From assembly GCF_006715145.1 (NCBI RefSeq), contig NZ_VFMR01000001.1, forward strand, positions 1,984,001 through 2,048,000: DNA of 64,000 bases, in the 5' to 3' direction. A program made the position numbers and the translations under genes. A model generated the notes under the pieces. That model was not told where the DNA came from. It made no database searches and saw nothing but the letters and a program-made list of their open reading frames with translations. Positions within the stretch are counted from its first letter, which is position 1. Every line of letters starts with the position of its first letter. Shown one piece after another: positions 59,191 to 64,000 of the stretch. The DNA is from Microbacterium sp. SLBN-146 (GTDB lineage Bacteria > Actinomycetota > Actinomycetes > Actinomycetales > Microbacteriaceae).

Positions 59191-59660
59191 GATGTCTCCT
59201 CCGCTGAGATGGATGCTTCGCCTCGAACGACGAGCACAGGACAATGCGCGTGCGAGACGCACGAGCTGCTCACCGACCCGAGCAGCAGACCGGTGAAGCC
59301 GCCGTGGCCTCGCGTGCCGACGACGAGCATCGCGGCATCCCTCGACGCATCGATCAGTTCGTGCGCCGCACCGCCCTGTCGAATGCCTGTGCGCAGCCAG
59401 GCGGGGGTGCCCGCGGGGAAGGCGCGCTCGACCTCTACTGCGAGGAGGCGCTCGGCGTTCGATCGGAGGCTTTCCGCCGACTCCGGGTAGTAGTACGCAT
59501 CGCCCCACGCGAGGGTCGGGTAGTCCCATACGACGACGGCCTCGACCGGCAGGCCGAGCTTCGGCCCGATCTCTGCCGCGTAGCGCAGCGCCGCGCGAGA
59601 CGGTTCCGATCCGTCGATGCCGACGATGATGCTTCTGGGGGTCGGGAGCGCTTCTTCCAT
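59187..59660 (-). CDS. Universal stress protein, single domain
   Basis: A 157-residue USP. RSIIVGIDGSEPSRAALRYA begins the domain, and AMLVVGTRGHGGFTGLLLGS supplies the G-x2-G-x9-GS ATP loop. It is the first gene of a three-usp operon. A DevR-box-like site (59696-59709) lies 36 bases upstream of its ATG (59660), the best position for activation by the neighbouring regulator. The open frame continues to 59759 but passes through the box. Confidence 0.92.
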   Translation of the reverse strand: MEEALPTPRSIIVGIDGSEPSRAALRYAAEIGPKLGLPVEAVVVWDYPTLAWGDAYYYPESAESLRSNAERLLAVEVERAFPAGTPAWLRTGIRQGGAAHELIDASRDAAMLVVGTRGHGGFTGLLLGSVSSSCVSHAHCPVLVVRGEASISAEETS

Positions 59661-59695
59661 GTCTGCATCCTCCGGCTTCCACCGGTCCGCATCGC

Positions 59696-59709
59696 GGGCC
59701 CAAGGTCCC
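59696..59709 (-). promoter_or_regulatory. DevR/DosR-box-like site 2, before the usp operon
   Basis: Minus-strand reading GGGACCTTGGGCCC, 36 bases before the usp start. One base differs from site 1. Confidence 0.65.
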
Positions 59710-59738
59710 GCGGCTCGCGGTGAACGGACCCCGTCCGT

Positions 59739-59752
59739 GGGACTTTCGACCC
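59739..59752 (+). promoter_or_regulatory. DevR/DosR-box-like site 3, before adhP
   Basis: Plus-strand reading GGGACTTTCGACCC, 61 bases before the alcohol dehydrogenase start. It has the same half-sites and spacing as sites 1 and 2, oriented towards its own gene. Confidence 0.6.
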
Positions 59753-59812
59753 GCGGCATCCGTCCGGCGCGGAGAAGACTCGAACCGTCAGATTCCTATC
59801 GAGGAGAGAGTC

Positions 59813-60871
59813 ATGCGAACAGCAGTTGTCACCGCATTCGGTGCGCCGGCAGTCGTCGAAGAGCGCCCGATCCCACACCCCGGTCCGGGGCAGGTGATGG
59901 TCCGACTCGAGACGTGCGGTCTTTGCCACACCGACATCCACGCGATGCACGGCGACTGGCCCGTGCAGCCGACCCTGCCGCTCGTTCCCGGTCACGAGGG
60001 CGTCGGCATCATCGAGGAACTCGGTGAGGGTGTCACGACCCGCACGGTCGGTCAGCGCGTCGCGATGCCGTGGCTCGGTCACGCGTGCGGCGACTGCCGC
60101 TACTGCGTCGACGGTCGCGAGAACCTCTGCGAGAAGCAGTACAACAACGGCTATGCGGTCGATGGCGGGTACGCCGAGTACATGCTCGCCGACGCACGGT
60201 TCGCCGTGCCGGTCCCCGACGGCGTCACGCCGCTGGATGCCGCGCCCCTGACGTGCGCGGGAGTCACGACGTACGCCGCGATCAAGAACGCCCACATCAC
60301 GCCGGGCGAGACCGTCGCCGTCTTCGGCATCGGCGGACTCGGGCACCTCGCCGTCCAGTACGCCCGTCTCGTCGGCGCGAAGGTCATCGCGGTCGATGTC
60401 ACGCAGGAGAAGCTCGACCTTGCGACGGAACTCGGCGCCGACCACGTCGTCAACGCGCTCGAGACCGACCCCGTCACCGCGATCCGTGAACTCGGGGGAG
60501 CGGATGCCGCCGTCATCCTGGCCGTCGCCCCGCAGGTCTTCCGCCAGGCGTTCGACGCACTGAACCGCGGCGGCCGGCTCGTGCTCGTCTCGCTCCCTGC
60601 CGGGGGGGAACTCACGGTGCCGATCTTCGACACGGTGCTCAAGGGCATCAGCATCATCGGCTCGATCGTCGGAACACGGCAGGATCTCGTCGAGGTGTTC
60701 GACCTGCACGCCGCGGGTCGCACGCGCGTCATCACCAAGACGCGCGACCTCGCTCAGGTCAACGAGTCGATCGACGAGGTTCTCGCGGGCACGGTTCCCG
60801 CGCGGCTCGTCTTCGCGTATCACACCGCCGATGTGGTCCCCACGGAGCACGAAGAGAGTGCCGCGATCTGA
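59813..60871 (+). CDS. adhP: Zinc-dependent alcohol dehydrogenase (AdhP type)
   Basis: A 352-residue cytoplasmic medium-chain dehydrogenase oxidising ethanol-like alcohols or reducing aldehydes with NAD(H). Catalytic zinc: CGLCHTDIHAMHGDW (Cys, and His at H-T-D region) and GHEGVG; structural zinc: CGDCRYCVDGRENLC (four cysteines). The Rossmann motif is VAVFGIGGLGHLAVQYARLV. Length and sequence fit AdhP closely. ATG at 59813 with GAGGAGAG upstream, divergent from the usp operon. In a low-oxygen regulon it could reoxidise NADH by reducing acetaldehyde. Confidence 0.95.
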   Translation: MRTAVVTAFGAPAVVEERPIPHPGPGQVMVRLETCGLCHTDIHAMHGDWPVQPTLPLVPGHEGVGIIEELGEGVTTRTVGQRVAMPWLGHACGDCRYCVDGRENLCEKQYNNGYAVDGGYAEYMLADARFAVPVPDGVTPLDAAPLTCAGVTTYAAIKNAHITPGETVAVFGIGGLGHLAVQYARLVGAKVIAVDVTQEKLDLATELGADHVVNALETDPVTAIRELGGADAAVILAVAPQVFRQAFDALNRGGRLVLVSLPAGGELTVPIFDTVLKGISIIGSIVGTRQDLVEVFDLHAAGRTRVITKTRDLAQVNESIDEVLAGTVPARLVFAYHTADVVPTEHEESAAI

Positions 60872-60882
60872 CGCTTCGTTCT

Positions 60883-60947
60883 GCAGGAGAAGTCTCGACC
60901 ACAGGATGCCGCGGCCACGCCCATCCTGTCGGAAGGATCTGTCCTGC
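60883..60947. repeat. 65-bp four-part palindrome, copy 1
   Basis: GCAGGA-N13-CAGGA-N17-TCCTG-N13-TCCTGC, an exactly symmetric arrangement of four sites, 11 bases past the adhP stop in a convergent gap. Same lengths in the copies at 61783 and 61899. Function unknown. Confidence 0.9.
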
Positions 60948-60961
60948 GAACGGAGTCGGGG

Positions 60962-61375
60962 TCAGCCGGCCGGCACCGCGACGAGGAGGGTGTCGCCGAT
61001 CAGTTCGGCGTCGTCCGGGGAGAGGCGATTCGGCGACGACGCCCACTCGACGGTGACACCGGCAGGGTTGGTCAGGGAGGGCATCCCTCCACCGCACGCG
61101 GAGGCGGATGCAGCAGGGTCGGGCGCCACGAGCACGATGCAGGTGTCACGTGTGCCTGTCGGTCGTCCGACCCAGTACTCATTGTCTGCACTGTCCACTC
61201 CGACGTACCGTGTGCTCGATGCGTCGAGCTCACCCACCTCCGCTTCGGCGGGCAGGGTGTCCTCGGCGGTCTGCTCCCGATCGAAGATGTCGGGCCCCTC
61301 ACCGAAGCCCGTCGTGCAGCCGGCGAGGCCGAGCGCGAGTCCTGCGAGTGCGAATGCCGCGATCGTCCGCTTCAT
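60962..61375 (-). CDS. Putative lipoprotein of unknown function
   Basis: A 137-residue exported protein. The signal peptide MKRTIAAFALAGLALGLAGC ends in a lipobox (LAGC, Cys20). The mature part is acidic (DIFDREQTAEDTLPAEAEVG) with a central DADNEYW-like stretch (SADNEYWVGRPTGTRDTC) and a second cysteine that may pair with SACGG. The final strand VEWASSPNRLSPDDAELIGD looks like a small beta domain. I recognise no family. It lies between the first 65-bp element and the OB-fold gene. Confidence 0.8.
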   Translation of the reverse strand: MKRTIAAFALAGLALGLAGCTTGFGEGPDIFDREQTAEDTLPAEAEVGELDASSTRYVGVDSADNEYWVGRPTGTRDTCIVLVAPDPAASASACGGGMPSLTNPAGVTVEWASSPNRLSPDDAELIGDTLLVAVPAG

Positions 61376-61400
61376 GCGCCGAACCTATCGGACGGGTACG

Positions 61401-61425
61401 GTTCCGCTGAAGACTTCAGCGGAAC
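61401..61425 (-). terminator. Hairpin at the end of the OB-fold gene
   Basis: 10-bp inverted repeat GTTCCGCTGA/TCAGCGGAAC (61401-61410 with 61416-61425, 5-base loop) that overlaps the stop codon of the gene ending at 61416. Confidence 0.65.
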
Positions 61426-61754
61426 GGGTTCGGGGTGTCTCCGCCCGCGGCATCCGTCGAGCCGGCAGCATGCCCCTGGTCCCATGCGTCGCCGAGGGCC
61501 TCGATGTCTCGCGCGAAAGCGTCGCGGCGGGCCGGGGCTTCGACCAGGCCGAGCACGATGGGCCTCTCGGGGTCGTCGCCCTCGAACGCGATCCACACCG
61601 CTGAGCCGACGGCGACACCGTGCGCCGTGAACGCCGCGATCGGATGGACGCGGGCTGCCCACAAGGTCGCGCCGCTTGCCGGGATCTCCACCTGAAGGCG
61701 GCCCGCACCGCTCGGATCGTCGTCTGACACGACTGTTGCACGCTGAATTCCCAC
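61416..61754 (-). CDS. Solitary phage-tail/VgrG-type OB-fold protein
   Basis: A 112-residue protein. GRLQVEIPASGATLWAARVH, then GVAVGSAVWIAFEGDDPERP and IVLGLVEAP, is the OB-fold of the Gp5/VgrG and baseplate-V type, which in phages and contractile injection systems caps the tube. The C-terminal ~35 residues (DAFARDIEALGDAWDQGHAA) are helical and polar. No other tail, sheath or type VI genes are in the window, so it acts alone or is a remnant reused for another job. The start is GTG at 61754; the longer frame to 61837 runs into the palindrome region. Confidence 0.7.
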   Translation of the reverse strand: MGIQRATVVSDDDPSGAGRLQVEIPASGATLWAARVHPIAAFTAHGVAVGSAVWIAFEGDDPERPIVLGLVEAPARRDAFARDIEALGDAWDQGHAAGSTDAAGGDTPNPFR

Positions 61755-61782
61755 GCGCTCACGCTAGTCCCGCGACGGCTCT

Positions 61783-61847
61783 GCAGGGGAGATCTCTCCG
61801 ACAGGATGCTGGGGGAGCAGGCGTCCTGTCGGAGCAAGTTTTCCTGC
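61783..61847. repeat. 65-bp four-part palindrome, copy 2
   Basis: GCAGGG-N13-CAGGA-N17-TCCTG-N13-TCCTGC. The inner part extends to a perfect 11-bp inverted repeat (61796-61806 with 61824-61834). It lies upstream of the OB-fold gene and downstream of the SulP gene. Confidence 0.9.
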
Positions 61848-61898
61848 CTAGTGGGCGGGCAGGTGCCGGTCGCCCTCGCTTGCCCCGCCGCCTCTACA

Positions 61899-61963
61899 CC
61901 AGGACTCGTTCACTCGGCAGGGAGCCCTGGGCGCGGGCATCCTGCGCAGTGGTTTTGTCCTGC
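61899..61963. repeat. 65-bp four-part palindrome, copy 3
   Basis: CCAGGA-N13-CAGGG-N17-TCCTG-N13-TCCTGC, again 65 bp with the same four spacings although the N regions differ. It ends 11 bases before the SulP stop codon. Confidence 0.9.
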
Positions 61964-61974
61964 GCACGGTCGGC

Positions 61975-63495
61975 TCAGTGGCCGCTGCCCAGTTCGCCGC
62001 TGAGCCGCCCGTGGAAGCGGGTCGTGGCGTCGTTCATGCCCTCGAAGACGACCGATTTGCCGAGGTGCTCGTACTTCGTCTGGATCGCGTCGAGCGCGGC
62101 GACCGTCGAGGCATCCCAGACGTGCGATCGGGACATGTCGATGACGACACGGTCGGGATCGTGGGTGTACTCGAACTGCGTCGTGAGGTCGTTACTCGAT
62201 GCGAAGAACAGCTCGCCGTCGACGGTGTAGTGGGCGACCGGCGCGTATCCGTCGTCGACGCGGCGCGTGACCGTCACGAAGTGGGCGACGCGACGCGCAA
62301 AGAGGATCATCGCGGCGACGACGCCGACGCCGACCCCGATCGCGAGGTTGTGGGTCCAGACGGTGATGCCGACCGTCACCGCCATGACGAGCGTTTCGCT
62401 CTTCGGCATCCGCTTCAGTGTCGATGGACGGATGCTGTGCCAGTCGAACGTCGCGACCGAGACGACGATCATGACCGCGACGAGAGCCGCCATGGGGATG
62501 ATCGCGACGATGTCGCCGAGCACGAGGACGAGGACGAGAAGGAACACTCCGGCGAGGAAGGTCGAGATTCGCGTCCGCGCACCCGACGCCTTCACGTTGA
62601 TCATCGTCTGGCCGATCATGGCGCAGCCGCCCATACCTCCGAACGCGCCGGAGAGGATGTTCGCAGCACCCTGGCCGAGGGCCTCACGGGTCTTGCGCGA
62701 GTGCGTGTCGGTGATGTCGTCGACGAGCTTGGCCGTCATGAGCGACTCGAGGAGACCGACGATCGCCATCGCGGCGGCGAACGGGAAGATGATGCCGAGC
62801 GTCTCCCACGTCAGTGGCACGTTGGGGATGAAGAGCTCCGGGAGGCTCTGCGGTAGTTCGCCCTGGTCGCCGACTGTGGGAACGCTGATGCCGAAGACGA
62901 CGGCGGCACCCGTGAGCAGGACGATCGCGACGAGCGGTGCCGGGACGACGCGGGTGATGCGCGGCATCCCGTACATGATGAGGAGTCCGACGACGACGAG
63001 CGGGTAGACCATCCACGGGACGCCGATGAGCTGCGGGATCTGCGACACGAAGATCAGGATGGCGAGGGCGTTCACGAAGCCGACCATGACGCTGCGCGGG
63101 ATGAACCGCATGAGCTTCGCGACGCCGAGGACGGCGAGCACGATCTGGATGACACCGCCGAGAAGCACGGTCGCGATGAAGTAGTCCATGCCGTACTCGC
63201 GGGCAACAGGAGCGATGACGAGCGCGATCGCGCCCGTCGCTGCCGTGATCATCGCGGGCCGGCCGCCGAGGAACGAGATCGCGACCGCCATGACGAACGA
63301 TGAGAAGAGTCCGAGGCGCGGATCGACACCGGCGATGATCGAGAACGCGATCGCTTCGGGGATGAGAGCGATCGCGACGACGAGGCCCGCGAGGACCTCG
63401 CGCGTGAGGATGCGGGGGCTCCGGAGCGCCTGCAGCACGGTCGGTTCGATGCGGTAGCGGCTGGCAGGATCGGGTGTGGGGATGACAACGGTCAT
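61975..63495 (-). CDS. SulP-family inorganic anion transporter with STAS domain
   Basis: A 506-residue membrane transporter. Ten or more helices make the core, with family blocks [60 protein letters not shown] and [20 protein letters not shown]. Residues ~400-500 are a STAS domain ([40 protein letters not shown]) on the cytoplasmic side. SulP proteins carry sulfate, bicarbonate or related anions; the substrate is not evident. ATG at 63495 is used; the open frame goes on to 63693. It faces the MerR regulator, which may control it. Confidence 0.92.
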   Translation of the reverse strand: MTVVIPTPDPASRYRIEPTVLQALRSPRILTREVLAGLVVAIALIPEAIAFSIIAGVDPRLGLFSSFVMAVAISFLGGRPAMITAATGAIALVIAPVAREYGMDYFIATVLLGGVIQIVLAVLGVAKLMRFIPRSVMVGFVNALAILIFVSQIPQLIGVPWMVYPLVVVGLLIMYGMPRITRVVPAPLVAIVLLTGAAVVFGISVPTVGDQGELPQSLPELFIPNVPLTWETLGIIFPFAAAMAIVGLLESLMTAKLVDDITDTHSRKTREALGQGAANILSGAFGGMGGCAMIGQTMINVKASGARTRISTFLAGVFLLVLVLVLGDIVAIIPMAALVAVMIVVSVATFDWHSIRPSTLKRMPKSETLVMAVTVGITVWTHNLAIGVGVGVVAAMILFARRVAHFVTVTRRVDDGYAPVAHYTVDGELFFASSNDLTTQFEYTHDPDRVVIDMSRSHVWDASTVAALDAIQTKYEHLGKSVVFEGMNDATTRFHGRLSGELGSGH

Positions 63496-63614
63496 GGGGC
63501 TCCATTCGGAACGGGCGAGGGTTGCTCGCGAGGGAGCGCACCGGTGCGCGGGGCTCCGTGAGCCCGAGGGGAGAAGATGGGAGTTCGCCGCGCGAAGAGC
63601 GGCCTCGATGAACT

Positions 63615-63632
63615 CTACCGTAACGTGAGGGT
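63615..63632 (+). promoter_or_regulatory. MerR-type operator in the divergent promoter
   Basis: CTACCGTAACGTGAGGGT has the pseudo-dyad ACC-N9-GGGT typical of MerR-family promoters (accCTcACGTTACGGTag on the other strand). It lies 15 bases before the regulator start and upstream of the SulP gene. Confidence 0.6.
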
Positions 63633-63646
63633 TGGAACGGAGTCGC

Positions 63647-64000
63647 ATGCCCGAGCTGGGTACGATGCACATCGGCGAGCTCGCCGAACGCACGGGACTG
63701 TCGCTGCGGACGCTGCGGCACTACGACGAGATCGACCTGTTGACGCCGTCAGGGCGCAGTGAGGGCGGCTTCCGCCTCTACACCGCCGACGATGAGTCGC
63801 GGCTTCTGTTGATCCGTCGAATGAAGCCTCTCGGCTATTCGCTCGAGACGATGCGAGATCTGCTGAAGGTGATCGACGGACTCGCTGCCGACCCGGAGGA
63901 CGCCCAGCTTCGTGAGCACCTCGACGCGATCCGCGCGGAGGCGATCGAGCGTCGAGACAAGCTGCGTGGTCAGCTTGCGGCTGCCGACGAGTTCGTAGAG
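63647..64000 (+). CDS. MerR-family transcriptional regulator, N-terminal part
   Basis: The first 118 codons are in the window; the gene runs off the end. MHIGELAERTGLSLRTLRHY, then DEIDLLTPSGRSEGGFRLYT is a clear MerR winged helix, followed by the linker helix AQLREHLDAIRAEAIERRDK that forms the dimer coiled coil. The effector domain is not seen, and no metal-binding cysteines are present so far. Start ATG at 63647, or the ATG six codons later at the domain border. It is divergent from the SulP transporter and probably acts on the shared promoter. Confidence 0.92.
   Translation, partial: MPELGTMHIGELAERTGLSLRTLRHYDEIDLLTPSGRSEGGFRLYTADDESRLLLIRRMKPLGYSLETMRDLLKVIDGLAADPEDAQLREHLDAIRAEAIERRDKLRGQLAAADEFVE

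Noticed and set aside
1..64000. CRISPR arrays, tRNA/rRNA genes, insertion sequences and integrases
   Set aside because: Looked for on both strands and not found; the only regular repeats are the 16-bp, 15-bp and 65-bp elements listed.

Overview
The window is a high-GC, densely coded chromosome segment, most likely from an actinobacterium of the family Microbacteriaceae (probably Microbacterium or a close relative). The evidence is the codon and base bias, many GTG starts, many 4-bp ATGA/GTGA gene overlaps, a DUF222-HNH protein, F420-type luciferase-like oxidoreductases, an actinobacterial HelR, a DevS/DevR-like two-component pair and an LPXTG-type surface protein. No tRNA, rRNA, CRISPR array, insertion sequence or integrase was seen. 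Most of the window looks like stable chromosome with accessory genes mixed in.

Region 1-12 kb: the end of a flavoprotein disulfide reductase, a Y-family DNA polymerase, a fatty acid desaturase, a cold-shock protein with an unusual open frame upstream, an msrB-msrA repair operon, an ATP-grasp enzyme, a small HNH protein, a PadR regulator next to an AarF/UbiB kinase, a probable yybP-ykoY (manganese) riboswitch leading into a protein of unknown function, and pgi. Region 12-25 kb: a lone half of an AAA+ ATPase, a metallophosphoesterase-lipoprotein-membrane protein operon, two paralogous secreted transglycosylase-like proteins, a lactonase, a thioredoxin-reductase-like/methyltransferase fusion divergent from an XRE-cupin regulator, a Nudix hydrolase whose end lies in a tandem repeat, an LLM oxidoreductase, Dps and a DUF222-HNH protein.

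Region 25-41 kb: a large secreted M14 carboxypeptidase, HelR preceded by a 19-bp rifamycin-associated element, an acetyltransferase, a bifunctional-nuclease-family protein, a CitA/CitB-type two-component system divergent from a complete TctCBA tricarboxylate transporter, a glycosyltransferase, a small regulator-membrane protein operon with a palindromic operator on its start codon, an acetate-transporter homologue and a second LLM oxidoreductase. Region 41-51.6 kb is about the cell surface: a 1,836-residue sortase-anchored protein with lamin-tail domains and a phosphoesterase domain, a membrane-anchored HEVGH protein, two secreted proteins of unknown role, and a NarL-type two-component system.

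Region 51.6-54.4 kb is an arsenic operon: an ArsR-ArsC fusion, a stand-alone ArsC, a third ArsC with a helical N-terminal domain, and an aquaporin instead of an ArsB/Acr3 pump, with two matching ArsR-type operators. Region 54.3-60.9 kb looks like a small dormancy or hypoxia regulon: a flavin/PNPOx-like protein, a two-GAF sensor kinase and DevR-like regulator, three universal stress proteins and a zinc alcohol dehydrogenase. Three upstream sites of the form GGGACYTTSGRCCC, oriented the same way to each gene, link them. The last 3 kb holds a lipoprotein, a solitary phage-tail/VgrG-type OB-fold protein, a SulP transporter and the start of a MerR regulator. It also holds three copies of a 65-bp four-part palindrome with identical spacing, which I could not assign to any known element and which is the most unusual signal in the window.
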